64,000 nucleotides of DNA from Megamonas funiformis (GCF_010669225.1 NZ_CP048627.1:2458578-2522577), one strand, 5' to 3'. Counted from the first letter of the stretch, positions 1 to 10,785 are shown. Notes: generated by a model not told the origin, from the letters alone. Made by a program: numbers and translations.

Positions 1-788
1 TTTTTCATGTCATCACAATATTGTCTAGGTATTGCTGGCAAAAATAACTTATCTGGATTTTTTTGTTTCAATTCATACATAACACCATTTTCTGTACCAA
101 TGATGAACTCTTTTGCCTCAGAATTAGTGGCAAACTTTATAATTTCTGATGTACTGCCTACAAAATCAGCTAAATTCGTTACTTCTTCACTACACTCTGG
201 ATGAACTAAAAACAACGCATTTGGATGTGCTCTTTTCGTTTCAATCACTAAATTTACACTTATTTTTCTATGTATTGGACAATAACCATCATTGCAGATA
301 ATATTCTTTTCAGGAACTTTGCTCGCTACATATGCTCCTAAGTTACCATCTGGAATGAAGAAAATATTTTTATTTGATAATTTTTTCACAATCTCAACTG
401 CGTTAGAAGAAGTTACACAAACATCAGAGACTGCTTTTAATTCAGCTGTAGAATTTATATAACAAACTACTGCTAAATCTTCGATTTGTTCACGCATTTT
501 TTTTACTTTAGCAACACTTGCCATATGTGCCATTGCACAATCTGCATATCTATCTGGCAATAATACTTTCTTTTTAGGATTTAAAATTTTTGCACTTTCA
601 CCCATGAAAGATACTCCTGCAAATACAATTAAATCAGCACCAATATTTTTCGCAATCTTACTTAAATAAAAAGAATCTCCTATATAATCTGCGACTTCTT
701 GAACATCATCAGGAACATAATAATGTGCTAATATCACAGCATTTTTTTCTTTTTTTAATTGCTCTATTTCTTCTTTTAAAGACAACAT
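1..788 (-). CDS. nadA: Quinolinate synthase NadA (partial, C-terminus beyond window)
   Basis: NadA condenses iminoaspartate with dihydroxyacetone phosphate to quinolinate in de novo NAD synthesis, using a 4Fe-4S cluster held by three cysteines. The reading frame is open from the ATG at 788 to the window edge (262 codons). Visible family marks are the N-terminal LAHYYVP motif, DCAMAHM with the first cluster Cys, HPECSEEV with the second, and QYCDDMK at the very edge, which fits the third. An AGGAG ribosome site lies about 8 bases upstream of the ATG. A strong sigma-A promoter precedes it, divergent from addB. The last residues and any downstream nadB/nadC are outside the window. Confidence 0.95.
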   Translation of the reverse strand, partial: MLSLKEEIEQLKKEKNAVILAHYYVPDDVQEVADYIGDSFYLSKIAKNIGADLIVFAGVSFMGESAKILNPKKKVLLPDRYADCAMAHMASVAKVKKMREQIEDLAVVCYINSTAELKAVSDVCVTSSNAVEIVKKLSNKNIFFIPDGNLGAYVASKVPEKNIICNDGYCPIHRKISVNLVIETKRAHPNALFLVHPECSEEVTNLADFVGSTSEIIKFATNSEAKEFIIGTENGVMYELKQKNPDKLFLPAIPRQYCDDMK

Positions 789-855
789 CAAGATTTCTCC
801 TTCACAGAATATTTTTTGATATTATACATCAATTATTAACAGCTGACAAGACAGT

Positions 856-884
856 AATATATACAAATATTTTTCACATGTCAA
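856..884 (-). promoter_or_regulatory. Sigma-A promoter of nadA
   Basis: On the minus strand, TTGACA (879-884) and TATATT (856-861) are separated by exactly 17 bases. The site sits about 70 bases upstream of the nadA ATG. A short direct repeat, TGTCTTGTC, lies just downstream and could be part of an operator; I could not assign it to NiaR or another NAD regulator. Confidence 0.75.
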
Positions 885-932
885 TAAGAAGTCGTTTTTA
901 CTGCTAAATGAAGCGGTGATTTTATTCGATTA

Positions 933-941
933 TGATATAAT
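933..941 (+). promoter_or_regulatory. Extended -10 promoter of addBA
   Basis: TGaTATAAT is a perfect extended -10 element 40 bases before the addB start. No good -35 is seen at 17 bases, which is normal for extended -10 promoters. Confidence 0.5.
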
Positions 942-980
942 TAAGCCAATATATTTTTGATAAATTTGTGAGGTAATCTT

Positions 981-3900
981 ATGTTAGAATTCATCATTGG
1001 CAGAGCAGGAAGTGGTAAAACCACAGCTTGTTTAAATGCCATTAAAGAAAAATTAATCCATTCACCAACAGGGAAACCTCTAGTTATATTATTGCCTGAC
1101 CATATGACTTTTGCGATTGAACGTCAATTAGCTTTGGAATTAAAAGATTATGGCGGTTTTACTAGAGCTTATGTCTTAGGCATGAGCAGACTTGCCTATC
1201 AAGTATTAATGCGTTGCGGTGGGATACTCCATCCACATCTCAATGAAATCGGTAAGGAATTATTATTATCTAGAGTTTTAAGTTCTACAAAACTCTCTAT
1301 CTTAGCCAAGGCTGCTCGCCAACATCATTTCACAGCTTCTGTATCACAAATCATTGAAGAATTCAAAACTTCTGGTATCAGCGTTACTACTTTGCAAGAT
1401 ATTTTAGCGCTTATTGATAATGATTCACTCAAACAAAAATTGAGCGATTTGACTTCTATTTACGCTGGTCTTGATGAACAGATGGCTGGTCGTTATCACG
1501 ATAGCGAAGATATGATGGAACTTGCGATCAAAAAATTACCTGAATGTACATGGCTTCAAGATGCTGAAATCTGGATAGATGGTTTTGATGCTTTCAATCC
1601 TCAACATTTTCGCGTAGTCGAACAATTATTAGCATTAGCCAGTGATATTCATTTAACGTTATGCATCAATAATTTAAATGATATTGAACATGAAGCACCT
1701 ACTGCTTTATTTCATCGCCAATTCAATGTATTTCAACAGATAAATAATATGACTAAAAAATTAGCTATACCTACAAAGATAACTACACTTACAGCAAATC
1801 ACCGCCATAAACAACAAGATTTAGCCTTTATCGAAGAGCAATTATTTAAATTTCCTTTGACGAAAAGAAATTATACTGGCGGTCTTCAAATAGTCGAAGC
1901 ACCTAACCGCCGTTTGGAATGTGAAGCTGTCGCCTGTGATATTTTGCGTCTATGTCACGAAGAAAATTATCGCCATTATGATATCGGTATTTTAATCCGC
2001 AGTAGTGAAGATTATAGCGAATTATTGCAAGCTGTCTTGAATGATTTTAATATTCCTTATTTCAGCGATAGTAAGCGACAAACTGCTCATCATCCTCTAG
2101 CTGAATTAATCCGCTCTAGTCTAGAATCTATTTCTACATGGCAATATGAACCATTATTTCGAGCTTTTAAGACTGATTTCTTCAATGATAAATATTTGCA
2201 AACGCTTAAAAATCTCGAAGAAAATACAGATGAAATAAATTTAAATTTGACAGAACAAAAAGCTATCGCTCGTAAAGCTATTGATAAATTAGAAAATTAC
2301 GTCTTGGCTTTTGGTATTCGCGGTCGCAATCGCTGGTGTGAAGAAAGCGATTGGCGTTTTTCTCATCATAAACAGATTGACTCTATGGGTACAGATCTGG
2401 AAGAAGAAGCTAATTTCACTGCTATAAATCTAACTAGACGCAGTTTAGTCGCTCCTTTAGAAAAATTCTACACTGCTTGCCAAAATTCGCAGACTATCGA
2501 AGAATATACGCTTGCCCTATATGATTTTCTGCTTGATTTACAAATACCGACTCAATTGCAATTATGGGAAAAAATAGCCCAAGAACAAAATGATATTGCC
2601 CTTGCCAAAGAACATCATCAAATCTGGGATAATATCATTGAATTGATGGATCAATTAGTGCAGACATGTGGCAAAGATTATATCAATCTTGAAAATTATT
2701 TAAAATTAATCAATGATGGCTTAGATAGTATCCAGATTGCTTTAATACCACCTGGCTATGATTATGTTACACTTGCACCATTTGAGCATAATACTTTAAA
2801 CAACAAGAAAGCTATTTATATTTTAGGTGCTAATGAAAAAATCATGCCTCGCCATAGTAAAACAGAAGGTATCTTAAGTGATGCTGAACGTTTATTGATG
2901 GCAAGTCTAGGGCTGAATATCTCTAGCGGTACAATGGAAGATAATTTTGCCGAAAGATATCTTCTCTACAAAGGCTTTTCCTTAGCTACAGATTATCTTT
3001 GGGTATCCTATGCTCTAGCTGACGGTGAAGGAGCTGGACTGAATAAATCCATCTTGATAACTAGATTGCAAAAGATTTTGCCTAAAGCAAAGTTCACAGC
3101 CATTCCTCTAGATAAAATAATCTCTTATCCAAGTGATTTTACGCTAGAAGAAAATCCTTTAGATAGCTCATTTGCGATAAAGACCATGCAAGTATCTTCA
3201 ACAAGAAAGACACTTAGCCATTTGACTTCCGCTCTTCGCCAAGCTCGTGATGGTGAAGATTTAGCGTCATTTTGGCAAGATGTCTATAATTATCTCTTAA
3301 CTGCTGATGTGCCTTTATCTACAGCACTACAAAGTATTTTCGCCCAAGCACCAAAACCTGTATTGCCATCTGATTTAGCTAGTAAATTATATACGAAACG
3401 CAAAACACTTCGTGGCAGTGTAACACGCTTTGAACAATTCTTTAATTGCCCATTCAAACATTTTGCTCATTATGCTCTAAATCTACAAGAACGCAAAGAA
3501 TTTAAATTTGCCGCTCCAGATTTAGGAATTTTACTCCATGCCATCATGCACCAATTCGGAGAAATCCTCGTGAAGCGACAAATATCATGGCAAGATGTAA
3601 CTCATGAACAATGTCAACAAATCTGCAAACAAATCATCAAGACAATTGCTCCTAAATTGCAAAATGAAATTCTCTTAAGCTCCAATCGCTATAGACATCT
3701 TTTGCAAAGAATTGAGCAATTATCCATTGATTCTTTGATGCGTCTAGTGGAATTTGCCAAACACAGTGAATTTTCACCTAAAGCTTTAGAGCAAGATTTC
3801 GGTGCTAATAGCTCCATGCCTCCTTTATTATTCACAGATGAAGATAATCACAAAATAGAAATCATTGGACAGATTGACCGCATTGATTTTAATGATAATT

Positions 3901-4553
3901 ACTATCTAGTCATTGACTATAAATCAGGCAATGCTTTTATTAATCTACTACAAGTATATTATGGCTTGAAATTACAGCTTTTGACTTATCTTTTAGTAGC
4001 TCAAAATACTACTTTGCAATTATATAATATGGAAAATGCCATTCCTGCTGGTATTTTATATTGCTTTTTAAAAACACCTGTCATCACAGGTACTAATAAA
4101 TTATCCGTTCAACAAATTAAAACAGAAATTGAAAAGAAAATGCGTATGCCAGGCTGGGTACTAGCAGATCCAGAAATCATCAAAAAAATTGATGACTCTT
4201 CTAATTTTATCAAAGTGCGTTTAAATAAAAATCAAGATGATGTCTCCGCTCAAAGTCGTTCCTATGTAAAAACAGCAGAAGAATTCGATTTATTGATGAA
4301 ACATATCGAAAATACTTTAAAAGAAGCTGGCAGTGAAATTTTAAAGGGCAATGCTGATATCGCACCGTATAAATTAAAAGATGAAACGGCTTGCAAATAC
4401 TGTCCATATATCGCCATCTGTCGTTTTGATAAATATATCTCCGGCTATAATTATCGAGAGATAAATCAACTCAATGACGAAGAAATCATTGAAAAATTAA
4501 AACAGAAAGAAGGATTTTCATGCCTTGGTCAGCACAGCAACAACAATCTATAA
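981..4553 (+). CDS. addB: AddB, ATP-dependent helicase/nuclease subunit B
   Basis: AddB is one half of the AddAB helicase-nuclease, the Firmicute counterpart of RecBCD, which resects DNA ends for RecA-mediated repair. The protein has 1190 residues, close to the roughly 1170 of the B. subtilis protein. A Walker A motif GRAGSGKT is at residues 7-14. The C-terminal nuclease motif VIDYKSG centres on D979 and K981. Four cysteines, C823, C1138, C1141 and C1147, have the spacing of the AddB 4Fe-4S cluster (one distant Cys, then C-x2-C-x5-C). The start follows GTGAGGTAA. The end overlaps addA by 34 bases, so the two are translationally coupled. Confidence 0.97.
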   Translation: MLEFIIGRAGSGKTTACLNAIKEKLIHSPTGKPLVILLPDHMTFAIERQLALELKDYGGFTRAYVLGMSRLAYQVLMRCGGILHPHLNEIGKELLLSRVLSSTKLSILAKAARQHHFTASVSQIIEEFKTSGISVTTLQDILALIDNDSLKQKLSDLTSIYAGLDEQMAGRYHDSEDMMELAIKKLPECTWLQDAEIWIDGFDAFNPQHFRVVEQLLALASDIHLTLCINNLNDIEHEAPTALFHRQFNVFQQINNMTKKLAIPTKITTLTANHRHKQQDLAFIEEQLFKFPLTKRNYTGGLQIVEAPNRRLECEAVACDILRLCHEENYRHYDIGILIRSSEDYSELLQAVLNDFNIPYFSDSKRQTAHHPLAELIRSSLESISTWQYEPLFRAFKTDFFNDKYLQTLKNLEENTDEINLNLTEQKAIARKAIDKLENYVLAFGIRGRNRWCEESDWRFSHHKQIDSMGTDLEEEANFTAINLTRRSLVAPLEKFYTACQNSQTIEEYTLALYDFLLDLQIPTQLQLWEKIAQEQNDIALAKEHHQIWDNIIELMDQLVQTCGKDYINLENYLKLINDGLDSIQIALIPPGYDYVTLAPFEHNTLNNKKAIYILGANEKIMPRHSKTEGILSDAERLLMASLGLNISSGTMEDNFAERYLLYKGFSLATDYLWVSYALADGEGAGLNKSILITRLQKILPKAKFTAIPLDKIISYPSDFTLEENPLDSSFAIKTMQVSSTRKTLSHLTSALRQARDGEDLASFWQDVYNYLLTADVPLSTALQSIFAQAPKPVLPSDLASKLYTKRKTLRGSVTRFEQFFNCPFKHFAHYALNLQERKEFKFAAPDLGILLHAIMHQFGEILVKRQISWQDVTHEQCQQICKQIIKTIAPKLQNEILLSSNRYRHLLQRIEQLSIDSLMRLVEFAKHSEFSPKALEQDFGANSSMPPLLFTDEDNHKIEIIGQIDRIDFNDNYYLVIDYKSGNAFINLLQVYYGLKLQLLTYLLVAQNTTLQLYNMENAIPAGILYCFLKTPVITGTNKLSVQQIKTEIEKKMRMPGWVLADPEIIKKIDDSSNFIKVRLNKNQDDVSAQSRSYVKTAEEFDLLMKHIENTLKEAGSEILKGNADIAPYKLKDETACKYCPYIAICRFDKYISGYNYREINQLNDEEIIEKLKQKEGFSCLGQHSNNNL

Positions 4554-7500
4554 ATACTTATGATAAAAATATCCTCGTAGCCGCAGCTGCTGGCTCAGGG
4601 AAAACTTCTGTATTAGTAGAGCGTGTAATTCAACGCATTGTGAATAAAACATGCGACATCAATCAAATACTTGTCGTTACTTTCACTAATGCAGCCGCAG
4701 CTGAAATGCGTGAACGTATAGCCAGTGCCATCACAGAGAAATTATCCGATAAAGATAAAGAGCGTCAACTCGTATTATTAAACGCTTCTTCAATCTCCAC
4801 ACTTCATGCTTTTTGTCAAAATATCATTCGCCAATATTTCCATCAATTAGGTTTAGATCCTAAATTTCGTCTTGCTAATCCTCAAGAAATTGAATTATTA
4901 AAACTCGATGTGCTTGAAGAACTCTTTGAAACGAATTATGACAAAGATGATAATGAAGACTTTCTAGAATTTACTGACACCTATGGCAATGAACGTGGCG
5001 ATGATAGCACCTATGATATTATCTTAAAACTATATGAATACTCTCGCAGTCAGCCTTTTCCTTTACAATGGCTGAAAGCTCTACCTTCATATTTTCAAAT
5101 CAATAATGCTGATGAACTCAATGATTGCCCATGGCTACAGATAATCAAAGACAATGTCAAAGATGGTTTAAATATAGCCATAGACAATAGCCAAAAGATG
5201 TATCAATTAGCTACAGACTTAAACTTACCACCTTATGCAGATATCGCCAGTGAAGATTTAGCTTTTCTTTATGATTTAAATAACTTAATCGACACTTCAT
5301 GGCAGGAATTTTTTAATTTAATCAATGAATTTAAATTTAAAGCTCTGCGAATTTCTAAAAAATTCTCTGTAAATGAAGAAGATAAAGCTACCATCTCCGC
5401 TCTTCGTGATGAAACTAAGAAAATCATCAAGCAATTAAAAGAGCATTATTTTACGCAAACTATTGAAGATACACTCTCTGATATGCCTCAATTGTATAAA
5501 CAAGCCAATAGTTTATGTAATATAACCATAGAATTTTCTCAAGCTTTTAGTAAAGCTAAAAATGAACGCTCTTTAGTCGATTTTTCCGACCTTGAACATT
5601 TCACTTTGAAATTGCTCACTGAAGAAAATTCTACTGCTGAAAAACTGATACCTTCATCAATCGCCCAGACACTACAAGAAAAATATGTAGAAATCATGGT
5701 CGATGAATACCAAGATACAAACGGAGTTCAAGAAGCTATTTTAAATCTAATCGCTTCACGCACTAAACCAAATTTATTTTTTGTCGGCGATGTAAAACAA
5801 AGCATTTATAAATTCCGTTTAGCTGAGCCAGAATTATTCTTAGCTAAATATCATCAATATCCTCATGAAGAAGATTGTCTTCGCATTGATTTAGCCCAAA
5901 ACTTCCGCAGTCGCAAGGAAATCCTTGATGGTGTCAATTTCATCTTTTCCCAAATCATGACTACAAAAGCTGGAGAATTATCTTATGGTAAAGATGAAGC
6001 CTTATACTGCGGTTTTGATTATCCTCAAAGTGAATTTTTGACTTTAAAATCACCGATTGAATTAACTTTATTGGACAAACAGCAAAAATTAACTTTAACT
6101 GATAATGACGATAGTGATAATGAAGACACTGTACAAGGCTTTCAAGCTGAAGCTAAATATATTGCTCTTCGCATAAAAGAATTGATGAATAAACAGCCCC
6201 TTGTCTTTGATAAACATACAAAGACTTATCGCCCTATAAAATGGAAAGATATCGTTATCCTACTGCGTTCTGTTCAAGATAAAGCTAAGATATTAGCTGA
6301 TGTACTTCGCGAAGATAATATTCCTGTATATGCCACTATTGAAACGGGATATTTCCAAGAAACAGAAGTTCGCATCATGCTTTCATTATTGCAAATAATC
6401 GACAATCCGCAACAAGATATACCACTGACTGCGATTTTATACTCACCTATATTTAATTTCACCGTTGAAGATTTAGCTCATATCCGCCTCATCAATCCAC
6501 AATTAAATATGTATGAAACTTTATTATTCATGACATCTATTAATGAGCTACAAGAACAATTACTCCCTGTAGATAAAAAAGTATTTGCTAAATTGCAGAT
6601 TAAAGTAAATGATTTTCTAACTAAATTGCATTATTGGCGAGATTATGCTCGCAGTCATAGCGTACCTGAATTAATTTGGTTATTGCTCAATGATACAGGA
6701 TATTATGATTATGTAGGTGGCTTACCTGAAGGCTCTGTACGCCAAGCAAATTTAAGAGCGCTCTATGATCGAGCTTTCAATTATGAGCAAACTTCTTTCC
6801 GCGGTCTTTTCCGCTTCTTGCGTTTTATCCATAAAATGCAACATATGGGAAATGATTTAGCCGTAGCTAGAAATCTAAGTGATAGTGAAGATGTAGTACG
6901 TATCATGAGTATTCATAAGAGCAAAGGTCTTGAATTTCCTTTAGTAATTCTTGCTGATATCGGCAAACAATTCAATCTCAAAGATGTTCAAGAAAGTGTT
7001 CTCTTTCATAAAAAACTCGGCTTAGGTCTTTATGTAAATGATGTCAAACATCACTATCGCTATCAAAATTTATCTCGCCAGGCTATCATTCAACAAATCG
7101 TCAAAGAGTATAAAGCAGAAGAAATGCGTATATTATATGTAGCTATGACTAGAGCTCGTGAAAAACTCATACTCACTGGTACTGTTCGCAATATGGAAAA
7201 ATTTGCTCAATATGCTTGTTCTCAATTGCAAACAACGACAAAAACTCTACCTGATTATTTCATCATGCAGGCAAAATCATATTTAGATTGGCTAGCTCCT
7301 ACTATTGCTCGCCATAAAGACGGCTTAGTCTTACGTCAATCAGCTACAAATGAAAGTGCTGTTTTATTAGATGATCCTTCACAATGGCAAATTTCCCTAA
7401 TCAACTCATTAGATGTCACAGATAAAACTATAATTTCCACTGTAAACGAAGATATCATCAATAAAGTAAAAAAATTACAGCCATTGCCAGCTACAAAGCA

Positions 7501-8200
7501 AAAAGACAATATTGATAAATTATTGAATTGGTCTTATCCTCATCAAGAGGCATTATCCATTCCAGCAAAGTTATCCGTTACTGAAATCAAACAGCAATTT
7601 GCTTCAACCGATTATGCTCCTCAAGATGATAATGCTCAAACGCTATTTGAGGAAACTAGTTTTAAACGACCACAATTTTTACAAAAACAAACAAAAATGA
7701 CTGCTACAGAATACGGTAGTTTGATGCATACAGTGATGCAACATTTAGATTTCCACGGAGATTTATCCGATAAAGGCATATTAGCCCAACTCCAAAATTT
7801 AGCTGATAGAGAAATAATCGATAAACAGCATATAAATAAAATCTACCGCAAAAATATCCGTGAATTTTTATTTTCACCGCTAGGCATGCGTATTCAAAAA
7901 GCAAAATCACTGCAAAGAGAATTAGCTTTTAACCGCATGATTAATGCTCAAATTTATTATCCTCAAGCCGAAGATAATGATACTATCTTTATCCAAGGTA
8001 TTATCGACTTATTAGTAGAAGAAGATGATGGCTTGATTTTATTGGACTATAAAACAGATAATTGCACACAAACAGAAGCTAAGGCAAAATATGCCATGCA
8101 AATAGAACTTTATGCTCAAGCAGCCAGTGAAATCATGCGAAAACCGATTAAAGAAAAATATCTCTATCTTTTTCATGATGCTAGCTTGATAAAAATGTAG
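4520..8200 (+). CDS. addA: AddA, ATP-dependent helicase/nuclease subunit A
   Basis: AddA is the UvrD-like 3'-5' helicase and nuclease subunit of AddAB. Its 1226 residues carry Walker A AAAGSGKT (22-29), the motif II box VDEYQDT around D395-E396, the motif SIHKSKGLEFPLV, and the motif VI region YVAMTRAREKL. A RecB-type nuclease centre LLDYKTD lies near the C-terminus (D1176, K1178). The start ATG follows AAGGATTTTC inside the last codons of addB. No terminator is obvious after the stop; a Cof-type phosphatase follows 58 bases later, perhaps in the same transcript. Confidence 0.97.
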   Translation: MPWSAQQQQSINTYDKNILVAAAAGSGKTSVLVERVIQRIVNKTCDINQILVVTFTNAAAAEMRERIASAITEKLSDKDKERQLVLLNASSISTLHAFCQNIIRQYFHQLGLDPKFRLANPQEIELLKLDVLEELFETNYDKDDNEDFLEFTDTYGNERGDDSTYDIILKLYEYSRSQPFPLQWLKALPSYFQINNADELNDCPWLQIIKDNVKDGLNIAIDNSQKMYQLATDLNLPPYADIASEDLAFLYDLNNLIDTSWQEFFNLINEFKFKALRISKKFSVNEEDKATISALRDETKKIIKQLKEHYFTQTIEDTLSDMPQLYKQANSLCNITIEFSQAFSKAKNERSLVDFSDLEHFTLKLLTEENSTAEKLIPSSIAQTLQEKYVEIMVDEYQDTNGVQEAILNLIASRTKPNLFFVGDVKQSIYKFRLAEPELFLAKYHQYPHEEDCLRIDLAQNFRSRKEILDGVNFIFSQIMTTKAGELSYGKDEALYCGFDYPQSEFLTLKSPIELTLLDKQQKLTLTDNDDSDNEDTVQGFQAEAKYIALRIKELMNKQPLVFDKHTKTYRPIKWKDIVILLRSVQDKAKILADVLREDNIPVYATIETGYFQETEVRIMLSLLQIIDNPQQDIPLTAILYSPIFNFTVEDLAHIRLINPQLNMYETLLFMTSINELQEQLLPVDKKVFAKLQIKVNDFLTKLHYWRDYARSHSVPELIWLLLNDTGYYDYVGGLPEGSVRQANLRALYDRAFNYEQTSFRGLFRFLRFIHKMQHMGNDLAVARNLSDSEDVVRIMSIHKSKGLEFPLVILADIGKQFNLKDVQESVLFHKKLGLGLYVNDVKHHYRYQNLSRQAIIQQIVKEYKAEEMRILYVAMTRAREKLILTGTVRNMEKFAQYACSQLQTTTKTLPDYFIMQAKSYLDWLAPTIARHKDGLVLRQSATNESAVLLDDPSQWQISLINSLDVTDKTIISTVNEDIINKVKKLQPLPATKQKDNIDKLLNWSYPHQEALSIPAKLSVTEIKQQFASTDYAPQDDNAQTLFEETSFKRPQFLQKQTKMTATEYGSLMHTVMQHLDFHGDLSDKGILAQLQNLADREIIDKQHINKIYRKNIREFLFSPLGMRIQKAKSLQRELAFNRMINAQIYYPQAEDNDTIFIQGIIDLLVEEDDGLILLDYKTDNCTQTEAKAKYAMQIELYAQAASEIMRKPIKEKYLYLFHDASLIKM

Positions 8201-8258
8201 CTTTAGTTATACAATTAACTAAATCTAATAACTATAAACATATAAAAGGAGATTTTTA

Positions 8259-9071
8259 ATGTATAAATTAATAGCCCTTGATATGGACGGCACTTTATTT
8301 AATTCTGACAAACAAATCACTGATAGAACAAAAGAAACTTTGGCTCAAGCTAGAGCTTTAGGTGTAAAAATTGTCCTCGCTTCTGGTAGACCACTTGCTG
8401 GACTTCAACCACCACTTCAAGAATTAGATTTAATTCATGAAGGCGAATATGTTTTAAGCTTCAATGGTGCTTTAATCGTTGATGCAAAAACTGGTGAAGC
8501 AGTATCTAAATGTATTTTAAAAGGCTCAGATTATAAAAAATTATTTAAATTAGCTCAAGAATTAGGTGTGCATTGCCAAGCCTTCTCTCCTAGTCGTGGC
8601 TTAATCACTAACGAAACTAGCCAATATACAGAACATGAAGCTAGTATCAATCAAATTGATATCAATATCATCAATCCTTTAACAGATATCACAGATGAAG
8701 AAGATATCATCAAAGTTATGTTCATTGATCCACCAGAAATTTTAGATGAAGCTATCGCTAAACTTCCTACATGGATTAAAGAAGATTTCAATGTATTTAA
8801 AAGCGCTCCTTTCTTCTTAGAAATCACTCATAAAGATGTAGATAAAGGTGCTGGATTATTACATCTTGCTGATTATTTAAATATCAAACAATCCGAAACT
8901 ATGGCATGTGGCGACCAAGGCAATGATTACACTATGATTAAAGCTGCCGGTCTTGGCGTTGCTATGGAAAACGGCATTGATAAAGTAAAAGCTATCGCCG
9001 ATTATGTAACTGATACAAACGATAATGATGGTGTAGCTAAAGCCATTGAAAAATTTGTTTTAAATAAGTAA
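8259..9071 (+). CDS. Cof-type HAD-IIB sugar-phosphate phosphatase
   Basis: A 270-residue cytosolic HAD phosphatase of the Cof/YidA type. Motif I LDMDGT gives the nucleophile D8 and acid-base D10, and the C-terminal loop CGDQGNDYTMI carries the Mg-binding aspartates. Between them is the large C2 cap typical of this subfamily. These enzymes dephosphorylate small sugar phosphates with broad specificity, so the substrate cannot be told from sequence. A strong AAAGGAGA ribosome site precedes the ATG. It is followed by a strong terminator. Confidence 0.9.
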   Translation: MYKLIALDMDGTLFNSDKQITDRTKETLAQARALGVKIVLASGRPLAGLQPPLQELDLIHEGEYVLSFNGALIVDAKTGEAVSKCILKGSDYKKLFKLAQELGVHCQAFSPSRGLITNETSQYTEHEASINQIDINIINPLTDITDEEDIIKVMFIDPPEILDEAIAKLPTWIKEDFNVFKSAPFFLEITHKDVDKGAGLLHLADYLNIKQSETMACGDQGNDYTMIKAAGLGVAMENGIDKVKAIADYVTDTNDNDGVAKAIEKFVLNK

Positions 9072-9086
9072 AATAACTCAAAATAA

Positions 9087-9134
9087 ATAACCCTCAACAG
9101 TTATCAATAAAACAACTATTGAGGGTTATTTTTT
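9087..9134. terminator. Bidirectional intrinsic terminator
   Basis: A long stem pairs AATAACCCTCAAC (left) with the region ending TTGAGGGTTATT (right), one or two mismatches, with T-rich tails in both directions. It separates the HAD gene from the convergent exported-protein gene. Confidence 0.85.
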
Positions 9135-9161
9135 ATTAATCATTAAATTATAAATTCACAA

Positions 9162-9644
9162 CTATGCTCTACTTGTTAAAATATCCTCATGGGCTCTAGC
9201 ATATTCCACAATTTGTATAAAGCGCAATCCACCGATAGAATCACGGCTAACTGTAATCCATGTCAAATACATTGGTGTATCAGTCCAACGGAATTTGTCT
9301 TTTTTCGTATAATAAGATTCATCACCAAAACAAATAGAAGTCTGTTCTATATTCAACTTACATTGAGTGATTGTATAATAATTAAATTCTGAAGACATTG
9401 GCACATTATTTATTTTCTTTTCCTGATAAATAATGATATTCTTATTGATAGAACCGTCTTCGTTTCTTGCATATTTTATGCTATTTGTATCAAAAGCATA
9501 ATTATAATCTTCTGCAGGTCCAATATCAAAGGCTTGCCAATTATATGTTTGTGTATTCTTTTCTTCACTTTGAGCGAAAGCTACACAAGTATTTACAATC
9601 AATAACATCATCAATAAATAAATTACTTTTATTGTTTTATTCAT
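9162..9644 (-). CDS. Exported protein of unknown function
   Basis: A 160-residue protein I do not recognise. It begins with a clear signal peptide: a short basic N-terminus (MNKTIK), a hydrophobic core rich in Leu, Met and Ile, and a likely cleavage site after AFA at about residues 22-24. The mature part is polar, with three cysteines after the signal region (two about 8 residues apart in the middle) and several Trp and Tyr. This suggests a small secreted or periplasmic domain. It stands alone between two plus-strand units, with convergent terminators on its 3' side. A divergent AtpZ-like gene starts 53 bases upstream. Confidence 0.7.
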   Translation of the reverse strand: MNKTIKVIYLLMMLLIVNTCVAFAQSEEKNTQTYNWQAFDIGPAEDYNYAFDTNSIKYARNEDGSINKNIIIYQEKKINNVPMSSEFNYYTITQCKLNIEQTSICFGDESYYTKKDKFRWTDTPMYLTWITVSRDSIGGLRFIQIVEYARAHEDILTSRA

Positions 9645-9696
9645 TAAAAATCACAACCTTTTATTTAAATTTATTAACTTAGAAAAGAGGTATTTT

Positions 9697-9909
9697 ATGG
9701 CACCAAAATCAACTTGGGAAACTTTTACCTTTGTATCTGGCATTGGTTTTCACTTTGTAATCACTATTGGCGTTTGTATTTTCTTGGGGCAAAAAGCTGA
9801 TATCTACTTTGACTCTACACCTATTTTCACGTTAATTGGCATCATCTTAGGTGTAATCACCGCTGTTTACACTGCTTATAGAAAAATCAAAGATGTCAAT
9901 AAATCTTAA
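9697..9909 (+). CDS. AtpZ/AtpI-family small membrane protein
   Basis: A 70-residue protein with two predicted membrane helices (about residues 11-30 and 41-62) joined by a short loop with Asp and Lys, and a basic tail. This matches the AtpZ/AtpI family, usually found at the head of F-type ATP synthase operons and linked to Mg or Ca uptake and c-ring assembly. Here it is away from any atp gene and sits 9 bases before an RluA-type gene. An AAGAGG ribosome site precedes the ATG. Assignment rests on length and topology. Confidence 0.65.
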   Translation: MAPKSTWETFTFVSGIGFHFVITIGVCIFLGQKADIYFDSTPIFTLIGIILGVITAVYTAYRKIKDVNKS

Positions 9910-9918
9910 GGAGTATCT

Positions 9919-10785
9919 ATGATTAAATATATCGTCAAAGCAGATGTCAAAGAGCAATTAGCTAAAGATTACTTAAAACGCCATGAAAATATATCTTCTA
10001 CATTATGGAAAAAAATCAAGCGACAAGATGAATTTTTCGTAAATGGTCAAAAAGTTCGTGCTACACAGGCAATAGTAAAACCAAACGACATCATTGAATA
10101 CAATCTTCCTGTAACTTCCAAAGTAGAAGCTATACAAATACCCTTAAATATTGTCTTTGAAGATGATTATTTCTTAGTCGTGGATAAAATAGCTGGTATG
10201 CTCACTCACCCATTGACATTTGAAAATACTCAAACTCTAGCTAATGGCGTGATGTATCATTTTGCTAAAACTAATCAAAATGTAGGCTGTCATCCACTTT
10301 ATCGTCTTGATAGAAATACTTCTGGCCTCGTCGTTTTTGCTAAAATGCCACAATTACAACATCAATTAGCCAATAACCACCAAAAATTTCAAAGATATTA
10401 CTATGCATTAGTTCATGGAAAACTCTCACAAAAAGAAGGGCAGATAAATGCACCTATTGGCAGAAAAAAAGATAGTATCATTCTGCATGAAGTCAATGAT
10501 GAAGGCAAATATGCCATCACCAATTATCGCGTAATCAAAGAATTTGAAAATTATTCTTTAATCAAGCTATGGCTAGAAACAGGGCGAACACATCAAATAC
10601 GTGTGCATATGTCTTATCTTGGTCATCCATTATTAGGAGATGACCTCTATGGTGGTAAATTAAATTTAATATCTCGCCATGCCCTTCATGCTTATAAATT
10701 AAAATTCAATCATCCTTTTACCCATGAAGAAATTTGTATCTCCAGTCCCATGCCAGATGATATGGCAAAATTAATCATAGATTAG
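9919..10785 (+). CDS. RluA-family pseudouridine synthase
   Basis: A 288-residue RNA pseudouridine synthase. The N-terminal 75 residues resemble the S4-like RNA-binding region. The catalytic motif [14 protein letters not shown] at about residues 130-143 contains the nucleophilic Asp, and the later [20 protein letters not shown] block is also diagnostic. The subfamily (RluC/RluD/YlyB-like) and thus the rRNA or tRNA site modified cannot be fixed. It starts 9 bases after the AtpZ-like gene with an AAGGAG site. Its last 11 bases overlap the convergent ung gene. Confidence 0.9.
   Translation: MIKYIVKADVKEQLAKDYLKRHENISSTLWKKIKRQDEFFVNGQKVRATQAIVKPNDIIEYNLPVTSKVEAIQIPLNIVFEDDYFLVVDKIAGMLTHPLTFENTQTLANGVMYHFAKTNQNVGCHPLYRLDRNTSGLVVFAKMPQLQHQLANNHQKFQRYYYALVHGKLSQKEGQINAPIGRKKDSIILHEVNDEGKYAITNYRVIKEFENYSLIKLWLETGRTHQIRVHMSYLGHPLLGDDLYGGKLNLISRHALHAYKLKFNHPFTHEEICISSPMPDDMAKLIID

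Noticed and set aside
8203..8222. Inverted repeat TTTAGTTA/TAACTAAA after addA as a terminator
   Set aside because: The stem is all but one pair A/T and no T-run follows.
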